Source of the DNA: Plantago ovata
Lineage: Eukaryota > Streptophyta > Magnoliopsida > Lamiales > Plantaginaceae
Length of the DNA stretch: 64,000 nt
Reading direction: 5' to 3'
NCBI GenBank assembly: GCA_028274465.1
Contig: CM051455.1
Location: 109,924,261-109,988,260 of the forward strand
Shown here: one piece after another, positions 32,183-44,085 of the stretch
Layout of the letters: each line of letters begins with the position of its first letter
Numbering within the stretch: position 1 is the first letter of the stretch
Made by a program: the position numbers and the translations under genes
The notes under the pieces: generated by a model
Database searches by the model: none
Seen by the model: the letters and a program-made list of their open reading frames with translations, nothing else
Told to the model about the DNA's origin: nothing

Positions 32183-35100
32183 TTTCCTTGCTGACATGCA
32201 TTGCAAACACCATCCTTCTTAAAAGTAACCTTAGGTAATCCAACTACAAGTGCCTTTTTAGACAGCTTATTCAGCGTCTTGAAGTTTAGATGACTTGTTC
32301 GTTTATGCCATAACCATGCTTTTTCAGCAAGGCAATCGTGATCTGAAGACAAGGCATTTTTGAACGATTGTTGAAGACCAATCTACGGTGTACAAGCCTC
32401 CTGATCTTCTTGTAATCATAATTACCTTTTTAGTCTCAAAATCTATAAGTTTACATTCATCACTTTTGATTTTGATGAAGTATCCTTTGTCAGCAAACTG
32501 ACTCATGCTGAAAAGATTAAACTTAAGTTTTTGACATAAAGAACTCCAGTAATGGTTATGCATCCTAACTTCACGTCACCATAGCCTTTTGTAGAACCGG
32601 AGCCTCCACCAGCAAACCTTATTGTTGGACCTTTAGACCACCGTCTATAGTTCATAAGGTTATTCTTGTTGCCCGTGATGTGCTTTCCACAACCACTGTC
32701 AAAGTGCCAGATTGCATCGTTTGTCTCCGTGGCTGAAGTCTTCACAATCAAGAGCAAACAAGTTAATTATCCAATATTGGATGTCCATTAACATGTTCAA
32801 GAATGCGTCCAGTGGAAACCCAAGTCTTAAGTTTTTCAACTTTGACTTGTTTTCTACTTGCTGAGGAACTAGGAGGTTTTGAGCTGAAAGACTTTTGATT
32901 CGTGCTGATCAAGTCCACTTTCTGATTTGGTGTCTTGCTCGGTTGACCTTTTTGCTGAACATACTTTTCAGTAAGTTCTTTTTTAGCAAGGTTCCTTCTA
33001 GCCCTAGCATTTAGAGTCTTTTCAGAACTCTTAGGCTTGATTTTGTTCATCTCTTTGAAGTATCTTTGCTGAATTTGCTTATACTCGTGAAAAAGTTGAC
33101 TTTGCTTGGTTTTGAAACCGAGTCCACTTTTCGGAGAATGCTGAGCTTTTGTGTCAGCAACCTTACTTGATTCAGGTTTGTCAGCAAAGGTCTTTTGATT
33201 ACTTTAAGTAATCTTGCCTTTTGACTTAACAAATTACTTTTCAGCAACTTGTTTGGCGGAATGCTTCACATCATCCTTCTTCTTTTCAGTTTGCTTCACA
33301 GTGACCTGTTTTCCTTTTAAAGTCTTGTTACTTTGAGTAGCAACAGCGGGCTTTATGGTCGTAGGTACTTGATTGCATGTTTCAGCAACCTTAGATTGAC
33401 CAAACTGATAGAGTTCTGTTAGACCACTATCAGTAGCACATACTTTGCACCTAAACCTTCTTTCTGAGATGGATCTCTCAAATAAGAGTTTAGTTCAGTC
33501 AGCGTATTACTTGCGTCAGCATAAGATTTGAAATTGATTTTCATCTTTTTCATTTCTTGGATTTCAGCAAGTAACTTTAGAATTGAGGACTGATATTCTT
33601 CCAATTCTAATGCCATTTGAGAATTCTTCTTTGTAGCTTCAGCAATCAACTTCTTAAGACGCCTTATTTCAGCATCCTTTTCTTCTGTCTCTTCCTTCAG
33701 CAAGACATACTTTGCAGTAGTCTGCTTGGTCAGGGTTTCAGCAATCTGTAGTTTCTCTTGCTGTCTGCTCAAAGTTTTCTCAAATCTTTCGATTTCGCCT
33801 TGAATCTTATCAAGGTCAATCTCGTCTTCACTTTCTGAGTCAGATTCAGAGGTAGGGTTGTTTACCTGACCGGCCATGAGGCAGAACTCGTAGTTTGACA
33901 CATCTGGATAAGCTTCCATAGCTATTCCACAAACTTCTTTGCCAATCTCCACGTCTAGAGTGGCTTCTTCATCGTTAGTGTCTGAGCTTTCATCCTCACT
34001 GTCTTCGGAGCTAGTATCAATGCACAATGCATCGATTTTTGCTTGAAGCTTCTTCTTTTCTTTAGCCTTTAGCAATAAAAGCTCTTTTGAATTTCTTCTT
34101 TTCAGCAGATTTTCCTTTCAGCAACGGGCAATTAGCTTTGAAGTGTCCAGGCTTTTTGCAGTAAAAACAGAGATCATTTCCAACTCCTGGTTCTTCTGAT
34201 GAAGTTGCTTGCTGAGCTTGCTTGTTCAGCGAGCTAGTCTCATTCTTGTACTTATGGTAGTTGTTACCAAGATTCTTTTTCAGCTTCTCTTTTGCATTTC
34301 GCCTTTCAAGTTCCTTACTGATGAATTTCTTCATGTTTTTGACAACCAAAGAGTTTTCATCAGCAGGCTCTTTATCATTCTTCTTTTCAGAAGATGACGG
34401 GTTTGCAGCAAGAGCAATGTTTTGCGATTTTTCAGCAAACACATTTTCTCTTTGCTTTGTCTCATAGTTGACAGTAGCAAGATGAGAGAACAACTCTGTT
34501 GGTGTAATGTCTGGCATTCCTTGATTGTAATAGAAATTCTGAGTGTGGATCCATTCTTGATTCAGACTTCTGATGATGGTTTTCACCTTCTTAGAATCTG
34601 AGTAAAGATTTCCAACACCCAAGGCTGCCATTTCACTAACAAGAGTTGTGAATCTGAAGTCCAAGTCTTCCAGTGACTCGTTTGTGCCTTGTTTAAAGTT
34701 TTGGAACTTTTATTTCAGTACTTCAAGTTTGTTTTCCTTGGTTTTGTCAGATCCAACACAAAGATCTTGAACCATTTTCCAAGCTTCCTTAGCAGTTTTA
34801 GCACCCCACAGTTTGCACTGTATGGTATCCCGAGTTGATCGAATGATGATGTTTCTTGCTTGGCCATCAAGACGGAATCTTTTAGCTTCGTCAGAAGTCC
34901 ATTCCTCTCTCGGTTTTGGCACAACGGTATCAACCGGTTCGCCTAAGATAGTTTCCTTTCCAGCTTCAGTGGTCTTGTGAGGGAAACTCCTTTCAACCTT
35001 AGTGATCTTGATAGGTCCATCATTAATGACAGTGACCATCTCATCACTAATGGCCTCAAGATGTAGCATCATGTTGTTTCGCCATTTTTCGTAATTTTCC

Positions 35101-36696
35101 AAGTTCAGCAACGGAGCGTCTCCTAAATACATCCTGTCAGCAAAGCATTACCAAACTGATCAAGTGAGAGTGATTTAAGGAAAGCACCTAAGGGGATCTA
35201 GGTTCAGTGCTGAAGGTTAAAGAACCTCCAGCTCTGATACAACTTGTTGGTTCCTTTAAACAACAAGAAAACACTAGAGGGGGGGGGGGGTGAATAGTCT
35301 TTTCAAACTTTCGTCGTTTAAAAACTTTCTCAGCAAGTGCTTATTACTTTTCAGTAATGAGTTTGCTGATACTTAAATTTCTCAGCAAGCGCAAGTTTCT
35401 TCGCAGTAACTAGAGAGCAGAAGTCTTTGATACAATAAGTGCTTTTTCAGTAAATGAAGGTTTCAATAAGTGATGTGAGTGACTGTGTACAAATAGATAT
35501 GATTTGCTGAAAACTAAGTACAGTAAGTAAATCACACAAACACTTTTATAGTGGTATCTGAGAGTGGCGTAATCTCTCAACTAATCCACTTTGTCCTTTC
35601 TAGGACTGAATCCACTAAGATAAGTTTGAGGTTCCTTACAACACCTATCTAGAGCGATCCAAACAGAAACCAAAGCACACTTTGCTTTGTCTCCAACCTA
35701 ACTAAAGAACGTAACCTTGTTCTCCACTAAACTTGGTACTTTTAATCAGCAAAACTATGCTCGATTAAGTTCCCACTGAATATCACGCCTGAAAAGGGTG
35801 TATTTTCAGTTAGAGAGGTTTGGGATGAGATAACTTAATTATAACTTATTCAGTTACAACAAGTAATCTAAGAAACAAAACTTTGAATACTTTGCAGTAA
35901 ACAAGTTTGATTGTTTCTGGTGTCAAGACTTGTTCATGTTCGAAAGAAAGAAAGAACACTTAACTAATTTCTTAGCCGTGTAAGTTCTACTTCTTCACAA
36001 GTAGCTTTTTCAAGCTTTAAGTCTTGGAACGGATCAATGGCAGTAGGAGTATTGAAGAGTATTTGAGTTTAAGCACAAGTGAGAGTATGATCACGTTGTT
36101 GACACACTTCAACTCTTTGCCGGATGACCTCTATTTTTAGTGAAAATAAGGAGCCGTTTGAATTTCAAATTCTAAGGCTTTTGTTCCTTAAAATGTCACT
36201 ATCTTGCTTTTGTACTTTCAGCAGCGTCCTTGTTTGTCTTCTAGTCTTCATGTCCTTCGCGTGCATGCTTTGCATTTAATGCTCTTTTGAATGAAATTCA
36301 AACAGTAACATTGGAGCGCAAATACAAGTACTTTCAGCAAGAGGTCACATATGTTCCATCAGCAAGTGGTCAGTCTCAGTTTCAGCAAGCACAACCTACT
36401 TTGTCGTATATATTTTCACTTATGCAATGCTGTTGCTGAAGTTTCCACTTTCTGAGCAACATGTGCCTTTGTAGATACCAGTCTTCAGAAATCTTCTAGT
36501 CTTCAGTATTCGAAAATCTTCAAGATTCTGAGCGGTTCTAAATGCTTCAATAGTTTGTTTGTAAAAACAAAGTACATCATCAGCAAATGCTTCAATAGGT
36601 TGTATTTCTTTTCAGAAAAACAAGATACATCATAAGCGGTAAAACCAATCTATCTAGCACCTACTCTAAGTCTTCAGCAAACGTTCCTCTTTTACA
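32183..36696 (-). mobile_element. Element I: partial second copy of the SIRE-type element (5' part)
   Basis: It contains the protease/pre-integrase part (32183-32757), the gag region (32763-35132), a primer site and a 5' LTR at 35245-36696 (1452 bp), all in minus orientation. The end matches H at 32075, and the same piece of element C follows (36697 onward). The gag shows a CCHC knuckle and the same acidic and coiled-coil parts as H. It arose as copy 2 of the tandem duplication and not as an independent insertion, because its flank is also duplicated. It is fossil, with several breaks. Confidence 0.8.
35245..36696 (-). repeat. 5' LTR of partial element I
   Basis: A 1452-bp LTR of the H family with the same TG...CA edges, differing from the H LTR by roughly 8-10 % in the parts compared. 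A G run on the plus strand lies near 35279-35290. Confidence 0.8.
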
Positions 36697-36720
36697 ATGT
36701 CCTTAAAATTCTAAATTCCT

Positions 36721-39700
36721 ATGGACCTTAAGAGTACTAGTTACTGGACTTTTCTTAATTTAGCATTGTTAATTGCTCATCAAAATTACAAGTTTCCTAA
36801 CACATCCATTGCCAGAAATATTATTTCCATTCCATTGTTGGACAATTTGGGTTTTTCCTTTCGTTTTGCTAATAATACTTGTTATTTTTCGCTAAATGAC
36901 CAGTATTATGGAAAAGCTCGCTTAGTGAATGGTTTATATATTTTGCAAAGTAGTCTACCTTTATTTCAAATACATAACAAACAACCGTCTTCAAGTAGGA
37001 AGAATAATCCATCTTATCTATGGCATTGTCGGCCAGGCCATATCAATGAAATACGGATTCGAAGACTAAGGAAGTTGGACTACTTAGAACCATTTGATTT
37101 CGAATCATATGGTACATGCGAATCATGCGTTAAGGGTAAGATGACGAACAAACCCTTTGTTGGACAAGGTGTTCGTGCCACTCGCTGCTTAGAGCTCATA
37201 CATACCGATGTATGTGGACCTTTTAAAGTCCAAGCACGTGGACCTTTACTGACGATTTCTCAAGGTATGGATATATTTATCTTATGAAGAATAAATCTGA
37301 GACCTTTGGGAAATTCAAGGAGTTTAGGAATGAGGCCGAGAATGAATTGAACTTAAGGATAGTCACTCTTCGATCAAATCGAGGGGGTGAATACCTTAGT
37401 GAAGAATTTATCGACTACTTGAAGGAGAATGGAATTCAATCGCAATAGACCCCTCCTGGAACACCAGAATTAAATGGTATGTCTGAGAGAAGGAATCGAA
37501 CCCTGCTAGACATGGTGAGATCAATGATTGGGTTCTCGACTCTTCCAAAATATCTATGGGGATATGCGCTACAAATTGCAATCTACATTCTGAACCGTGT
37601 ACCATCTAAATCAGTGTAGAAAACTCCTTATGAGTTATGGAAAGGAAAGAAGCCCTCATTGGGCTATCTTAGACCTTGGGGCTGTCCTGCGATAGTCAAA
37701 TTATTGCTCACTGATAAGTTAGATGCCAAGGGTGTCAAAGATTATTTCATAGGCTATCCTCGTCAGACGAGAGGCTATGAATTCTATCATGCTGAATATC
37801 ACAAGGAGATAGTATCTAGAAACGTCAAGTTTTTAGAAGCAGAATACCTCGAAGAAGAGAGGTTAGATGATATGATAGAACTTGAAGAAATTCAAGACTT
37901 TGGCACGCGCGAACATGAGTTCTCTAAATCTTTTGATTTGGACTCAAGTTCAGTGGGAGCTTTCGAAGCAGACAAGGGTAATGATATAACACTTTCTAGG
38001 CATGTCATAGTCAGTGGGAGTCCTGTGATTAGATCAACAGTTGAAACCACACCAATAGAACCCGTTGTCAATCAACCTGTGCAACAAGTTGCACAAGACC
38101 AACCTCCCGCTAGGGAACAGGGTCGTAGCACGCGACCGGCTGCATCAGTGCCCACTGATAATGTTCGTGTTACACGAATCCAGAAAAGAAAAGCACTAGA
38201 AACGCCGACAGAAGCACCAGTCGAGCTCCGTAGGTCGAAGAGGATCCCAAAAGGACCTCAGAAGCAAAGCCTTATGATAGAAGACATCAGTGAACTTGAT
38301 GTTGGCTTATCAGATCGGGAAGACCCCGAGACCTACAAAGAGGCAATAAATGATATTGACTCACACAGATGACAAGAGGCCATGAACTTTGAAATAGACT
38401 CCATGTACCTGAACCAAGTTTAGATCTTGGTAGACTTGCCCCAAGGGGTTAGACCTATTGGGTGCAAATGAGTCTTTAAAAGAAAGACAGATGCCGATGG
38501 CAAGGTACAAACGCACAAGGCTAGACTTGTGGCGAAGGGCTACACACAAAGGTATGGCCTCGATTACGATGAAACCTTTTCACCGGTAGCAAAGTTGAAG
38601 TCTATTCGAATTCTACTTGCGATAGCTACCTACTATGATTATAGATCTGGCAGATGGATGTAAAGACTGCCTTCCTCAATGGCAACCTTGAGGAAGAGGT
38701 CTATATGGTACAGCCGGAAGGTTTTATTAGTAAAACCAGACCAACTGCTGTATGCAAATTACAGAGATCCATCTATGGGCTAAAGCAAGCGTCTAGGAGC
38801 TGGAATATCCGCTTTGACGAAGCTGTCAAATCGTTTCACTTCGTCAGAAGCGTAGAAGATCCCTGTGTCTACACTAGGCACAGCGACAAGGGAGTCATTT
38901 TCATGATCATTTATGTTGATGACATTTTGATCATGGGAAACAATGTCTCTATGCTAGAAGACACTAAAGTTTGGTTATCAAGTACCTTCTTAATGAATGA
39001 CTCGGGTGAAGTGAACTACATCCTAGGGATAAAGATCTATAGAGATAGGTCCAAGAGGATGTTAGGATTTACACAGTCCACCTACATCGACAAAATACTG
39101 AAGCGTTATAAGATGGACGACTCAAAGAGAGGCTTTCTCCCAGCTAGGCATGGGATCGTGCTATCAGTTAAGGATAGTCCTAAAACTGATGAAGAAAGAA
39201 AGGCAATGAGTCGTGTGCCCTATGCTTCGGCAGTAGGGTCTATTTTGTATGCAATGAATTGCACAAGGCCAGATGTGGCATATGCGCTTAGTGTCACTTG
39301 TCGACACCAACAGAATCCAGGAGTACCTCAATGGACTGTTGTAAAGAACATTCTTAAGTACCTTTGACGGACTAAGGAAATGTTCTTGGTGTTTGGTGGA
39401 GAACCAGAATTAAAGATGTTTGGTTATGTCGACACTTGATTTGAATCAGATCCTGATGACTTTAAGTCACAGACAGGATACGTATTCAAATTGAACGGCG
39501 GAGCTATCTGTTGGAAGAGTTCTAAGCAAGCCACGATTGCTGACTCAGCCACAGAAGCCGAGTACATTGCTGCATCAGAAGCATCGAAAGAAGCTGTTTG
39601 GATTTCAGAGTTCTTGAAGGAATTGAGGGTTGTTCCTGCTCCAAGTCCAATAACGATTTATTGTGACAACACGGGCGCCGTCGCTCAAGCCAAGCAGCCT

Positions 39701-39898
39701 AGATCTACAAACAAGAACAAAGATGTACTTAGAAAGTATCACGTTATACGTGAGATTATTGATAGAGGAGAAGTTAGTATAGAACGTGTCTCAACCACGG
39801 ACAACGTGGCAGATCCTTTCACCAAGGTCTTATCAGTGGATGCCCACTTAAGACATTATGTTAATCTAGGCATTAAGCATAAAGGTGACTGGCTCTAG
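36721..39898 (+). pseudogene. Pol region of element C: integrase, reverse transcriptase, RNase H
   Basis: The Copia order is visible. GAG-pre-integrase and the integrase zinc part (LWHCRPGH, CESCVKGK, LIHTDVCGPF) lie in the first 570 bp. The rest of the integrase and a variable Pro/Thr-rich linker follow. The reverse transcriptase ([38 protein letters not shown]) is around 38654-39367 and RNase H (WKSSKQATIADSATEAEY, YCDNTGAVAQAK, NVADPFTK) around 39491-39898. The region ends 14 bp before the LTR. It is fossil, with several breaks. The 5' half of the coding region is not visible because H is nested there and the gap follows. Confidence 0.85.
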
Positions 39899-39899
39899 T

Positions 39900-39912
39900 C
39901 CAAGTGGGAGAT
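39900..39912 (+). other. Polypurine tract of element C
   Basis: A purine-rich CCAAGTGGGAGAT lies directly before the LTR start TGATAG, the usual plus-strand priming site in plant Copia elements. Confidence 0.75.
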
Positions 39913-41025
39913 TGATAGTGTATATGTCCTAGAGACAGTCTTTATTAAGGGCATACAACCCTTATTAAGGGCATATATGTACTATTACACAGGTCAACGT
40001 AATATAATATATGTTTGTTTGTTTGACTATTGAGTATCGCTTTCATATTTATATTACACCAGGCATACAGCATGTCATATCTCTATTCCTGTCTGTATTG
40101 ATATCAAACATGTCCCCTCGGATAGATGACCGATCACACAGATAGTGGGAGCTATGTGAGTTATCAACTATCCCAAACTCTCCCTAGTCGAGGTTCATCT
40201 CAGATGTAGGGGTCTGAATGAACCAGGTGAGACTAGTATGCGTGGATGTTATACATGTTAGAGCAAGTGTGAGCCGATCCAATGGCCACGGAACGGATTG
40301 TTAGACAATCTGGCCAGCGTATCAATATTATTATGATAGTCATAATAGATATTGGATTCACCAAGCAACTCACTGAAGACGGTCGTTGATGTATTATTGG
40401 GATAGACACATCATCGATCCTACATGCATTCGAGTCAGTCAGATGAAGGGACGTTACCATCGCCGCGTTGAGCGCAACAGACTTCACAATGAAAGGGTTT
40501 GCTTTGAGAAACCTCTCAAACGTCCTCATGTATTAATATTGCAAATGGAACCGTCTAGGAATTCCATGTTACCTAGTGTAGCACTTGCTTAATACAATGA
40601 GGCCCTATGGGTCACACTATGTGGTGATTCAGCTTATCCGAATATCCTTGAAGATGGAATTGCAATTAATTTTGAATTAATTGTGATTGATGAATTATTG
40701 ATTTGGAATTAATTATAATTATTTGTGGCTCAATTAATAATTTGGAATTATTAATTGAATTTATGGTTAATTGTATTTTATGTAAATACAATTAAAGATT
40801 ATATTTTAGAAATATAATAGAGGTTTGATTTGAAAGGATATATTAATTTAGAATTAATATATGCACATGGGCAAAATCTACGTAGAGTTTGAATTTCCTT
40901 CGAATTATAAGTGGGTCCCAAAATTAGGACCCACATACCCCCCCTTGGCCGGCCGCGTGTAGTAGTAGTATGGGAGGGAGTTTCGCTGCGTACCCTAGGG
41001 GTAACTCTGACCATATTTTCTTACA
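39913..41025 (+). repeat. 3' LTR of element C (L6)
   Basis: This is the same LTR family as L1-L5, with identical start (TGATAGTG) and end (TTACA) but only 1113 bp long, against about 2100 bp in the array copies. It is followed by TGCAT at 41026-41030, matching the TGCAT before the array LTRs. Confidence 0.85.
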
Positions 41026-41281
41026 TGCATAACACAATTGAAGCAAACTTAACCAAAATCCCAATTCAAGAAAGTTAGGGTTCTTGAGAGGTACATTTGA
41101 TTCCTTGTGAATGATGCTTCAAACGTGAAATTTGATTGGTTTAAATGATAGAGGAGGTGATGGGCTTTTTAGAATGCACAAGATTTCAAGAATTGGTGGA
41201 GAATTGAGTGAGATTGAGGTTTTTGGGTGAGAAAATCGGGCAAAGAGGAAGAAGAGAAGTGGAGAGCTTGAAGAAGAAAGT

Positions 41282-41458
41282 GGTCCGCTTGGCTTCCTTA
41301 AGGGAAGCCAAGCGGACCGCTTGCAGGCTTCGAAGCGAAGCGCTTGGCAAGCGGCTTGCTTGAAGCCTCCCAAGCGCTTCGCTTGGATTTTCAGTGGGAT
41401 TTTTTATTCCACCAGAAATCCAAGCGAACCGCTTGGGCTTACCAAGCGAAGCGCTTGG
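41282..41458. repeat. Palindrome cluster in the element D interior
   Basis: A perfect inverted repeat with 16-bp arms and a 5-nt centre lies at 41282-41318. It is followed by shorter modules at 41370-41386 (CCAAGCGCTTCGCTTGG), 41420-41436 (CCAAGCGAACCGCTTGG) and 41442-41458 (CCAAGCGAAGCGCTTGG). Related words occur in the D LTR (about 45029-45116) and in E. Confidence 0.8.
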
Positions 41459-41639
41459 CGCCTGAAGCTTCCAACTCCATTTTTTCAACCTTTGTGCTAA
41501 ATTTTCATCCCAAACACCTTGTCTACTCAACAAAACAAAATTTAAACGTGCTTCTAATCTATAAGCAAGTACCTACAACCTCGGGTTGCCTCCCGAGAAG
41601 TGCCTTTGTTTAGAAGTCGTTGGCTCGACTCTTCACAAC

Positions 41640-42619
41640 TCATGCGGGATCGATTTCGTATCGGATACTAGACTTCCCCATCCAAATGCTCTTCAAAGCA
41701 TCAAGTCCCTGCACATCTTGACGAACATAAAGAGGACCAAAAAATCCTACAAGTTCGTTAGTATCAACATAAGCATATGAATTAACTATGGCTCGCAACG
41801 TGTGTTGCTTGACATTTACCTCAAAGCTACATATACGGCGATACATGTCTATGACCATATGCACTTTGGTGATGAAGGCTCTACCCAAAAGAACCACATC
41901 CTTGAGCTTTGCAGAAGAAGTAGGCATGACGATGAAATTCGTCCTCACCTCTACACCGGCAACTCAAACCACCAAGTTCTCAATCACACCCAATGGCTTC
42001 TTCATGGACCCATCCGCCAATTGTACCATACACTTCATAGGTCTCAAGCCAGACAAACCCGACTCTTCATACACGTTCAAGGTATGACATTCACACCCAC
42101 TCCCATGTTGAGAGTTGCCACTATTCCATCCTTCTTTCCCAAGCCGATTTCTACATCGAAGCTCTCTTCGATAGGCACTTCCACTATATCCACCATCTCA
42201 TCCTCAGACGATGGGCTTTCATTCACTTCTTCAACTATCACATCAGATTGTGCGACCACTTTCTCTTCCATATCCACCTTAGGAGTCCCAAGCTCCTCAC
42301 TCACCTTGCAAGTTTCAGTTATCTTGCAACTTGGTACCTCAACTCGTGCATTGTCTCTCACAACCATGATCTCCACGGGCAAATCAGTCACCACGGTTAT
42401 AGCCATATCTTTTTCCGTGTTTCTGGGAAACTTCCCTTGCTCTCTACTAGCTCCTCTATCTATCAATTCTTGCAACTTCTTATGGAGGTTCCTACTACTA
42501 GCCTCAAGCTTTTCAAAGCGCTGATTGTTAGTAGCTTCATTACGATAGTAATGCTCCATAAACTTGTTCGCTTTCACCACTAGATCATTGAGAGAAGAGA
42601 CAAGAGGCGAAGGAAGCAC
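41640..42619 (-). pseudogene. Gag-pol junction and protease-like region of element D
   Basis: Two coding-like stretches lie downstream of gag. The first is acidic, with a heptad-like start (ATNNQRFEKLEASSRNLHK) followed by the conserved LQELIDRGASREQGK. The second resembles the part of the Athila protease region around LLGRAF. Reverse transcriptase and later parts are not in the window on this side. It is fossil and broken. Confidence 0.6.
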
Positions 42620-42745
42620 CCCTCCACCTTGCGGGCCTAAACTAGCAACCGGAGGTGGAGGTGTAGGATTAGAAGGTGGTGCTCCTTCACACCAATTGTT
42701 CCCATAGCTGAGGCGGCTTCTACCTTGATTTGGTCCATAGGCATA

Positions 42746-43942
42746 CTAATCGGGATTATGAATATAACCACGGTTGCCTTGATTCTGGTATCCACCTCGT
42801 GGTCCTTGTCCCCGACGGTTTTGTGGCCTCACATTGCCATACCCTTTCCCATAGTTCACGTCTCCAACAACTTGCTCCCCTTCGGCAGCAGCATACACTT
42901 CTTGACGGACCTCGTTCTTGACATATTGCTCTCTAGCAAATGCAGAACGGCATAAATAGGCCGGGTGCCCATAGTTCTTGGACACACCACAAACTTCCGT
43001 AGAAGGAGTAGGAACGCTTTGCCTCAAAGCTTGGTTAACTTCGTGGGCGAACCCATTAAAAGCATCTTCATCCACAAGTACCTTAGCCTCACCCCTTTGC
43101 TCCTTTTGAAGCACACGAGCTCTCACATTCCGGTACATCGTGTCTAGCTTCATTTGAGCTTGAGTTGGTGTCATCTCTCCCATACTACCTCCACAAATCC
43201 TATCCACTTGAGATTGAATCTCAGGATGCAAGCCATTGTAAAAGAATTGGAGAAGCTGACCTTTATCATACCCATGATGTGGGCATCGATGTTGCAACCC
43301 CATGAACCGATCATAAGCCTCGTGAAAAGCTTCATCATATCGTTGATCAAAGGTGCTAATTTGGCTCTTCATAGCCATTGTCTTGGAAGCGGGGTAGTAC
43401 CGATCCATGAACTTATCAAAGCAAAGAGCCCATGTTGTCAAAGACCCGGCCTCCAAAGTGTTGAGCCAAGCCTTTGCTCTATCGCCTAGTCCTATAGAAA
43501 ATACCTTCATGCGAAGATCATCATCCGTCACACAAGCCCCTGGTCGCCCAAGATGTAGAACAAAATTCTCGAGCTCGTTCAAGAACCCAATCACGTCCTC
43601 ATTAACCATCCCATAGAACTTGGGAAGTTGTTGGAACATGTGATTCTTGATCTCCAGATTCCTTGTAGCATCATTGAGGACAATTGCTGGTCCTCTAGCC
43701 CCAACCGTAGGCTTGGTAAGAGTACGAACAGGCTGCTCCGCCATTTCACCTCCTAAGTAAACAGATTCAAGAATTGGCTCCAAGAGATGAGAGAAAGATT
43801 CCTCCCTAATTCCAGAAGTGGAAGCTCTAGATGCTACCTCCTCAAACTGGAGATTCAGATTCCTTCTTCTACTCCGAAACAAACGATCGATCTCGTCTAC
43901 AAAAGGTTCAATATCAGGCCCACCCGTTCGGGTTCTAGGCAT
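42746..43942 (-). CDS. Gag-like coding region of element D (gag type 2)
   Basis: The frame encodes about 398 residues. The gag core spans roughly residues 80-280 (GPAIVLNDATRNLEIKNHMF, QQLPKFYGM, GLGDRAKAWL, FYNGL). A zinc-knuckle-like segment ends in the YLC motif near residue 330, and a Gly/Arg/Gln-rich tail follows. It is very similar in order and wording to the gag of element A, which has the other LTR family. It starts about 140 bp downstream of the LTR. The fossil product is not expected to function. Confidence 0.8.
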   Translation of the reverse strand: MPRTRTGGPDIEPFVDEIDRLFRSRRRNLNLQFEEVASRASTSGIREESFSHLLEPILESVYLGGEMAEQPVRTLTKPTVGARGPAIVLNDATRNLEIKNHMFQQLPKFYGMVNEDVIGFLNELENFVLHLGRPGACVTDDDLRMKVFSIGLGDRAKAWLNTLEAGSLTTWALCFDKFMDRYYPASKTMAMKSQISTFDQRYDEAFHEAYDRFMGLQHRCPHHGYDKGQLLQFFYNGLHPEIQSQVDRICGGSMGEMTPTQAQMKLDTMYRNVRARVLQKEQRGEAKVLVDEDAFNGFAHEVNQALRQSVPTPSTEVCGVSKNYGHPAYLCRSAFAREQYVKNEVRQEVYAAAEGEQVVGDVNYGKGYGNVRPQNRRGQGPRGGYQNQGNRGYIHNPD

Positions 43943-44064
43943 GCACTCACCTGAAATAAAAATTAGTGAGTATCCAAAGCAAAAAGAAATAAAAAACAGA
44001 AATCAGACAATGAAGAGATGTTGGCTGAAGAACCAAAACAAAAATAACAACCAAAGGAGTTAAG

Positions 44065-44082
44065 TCCCCGGCAGCGACGCCA
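44065..44082 (-). other. Primer-binding site of element D (tRNA-Asp type)
   Basis: On the minus strand this reads TGGCGTCGCTGCCGGGGA, the tRNA-Asp-type primer site with two differences from that in A and B. It lies 3 nt from the LTR edge. Confidence 0.8.
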
Positions 44083-44085
44083 AAT

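Larger units (their letters stand above)
27425..36803. repeat. Tandem segmental duplication across the H/C junction (27425-32182 and 32183-36803)
   Basis: Two direct copies of about 4.7 kb each contain, left to right, the protease/pre-integrase part of H, its gag, its 5' LTR and about 107 bp of the interior of element C. Copy 1 ends ...TTTCCTAACAC at 32182 and copy 2 begins TTTCCTTGCTG at 32183; both ends share TTTCCT. The copies differ by several percent by eye, up to about 8-10 % in the LTR, so the duplication is old or was seeded by a related element, and it is not a simple assembly echo. Confidence 0.8.
21050..41025 (+). mobile_element. Element C: Ty1/Copia retrotransposon, carrying nested H and I
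   Basis: This plus-strand Copia element is bounded by L5 and a 3' LTR at 39913-41025, with 5-bp duplications TGCAT at 21045-21049 and 41026-41030. Visible interior lies at 32076-32182 (a short duplicated piece) and 36697-39912. Parts seen are GAG-pre-integrase, integrase, reverse transcriptase and RNase H; gag and protease are hidden by the gap or by element H. Motif wording (VPYASAVGSILYAM, ADSATEAEYIAA) fits the Tork/TAR side of plant Copia, but I do not assign the lineage firmly. It is a fossil with several breaks. Its 3' LTR is shorter than the array copies, so LTR dating is unreliable. Confidence 0.75.

Noticed and set aside
41802-42524. Plus-strand ORF of 240 codons over element D
   Set aside because: It lies opposite the D gag-pol junction, is rich in Ser/Thr/Pro from antisense reading, and has no start context.
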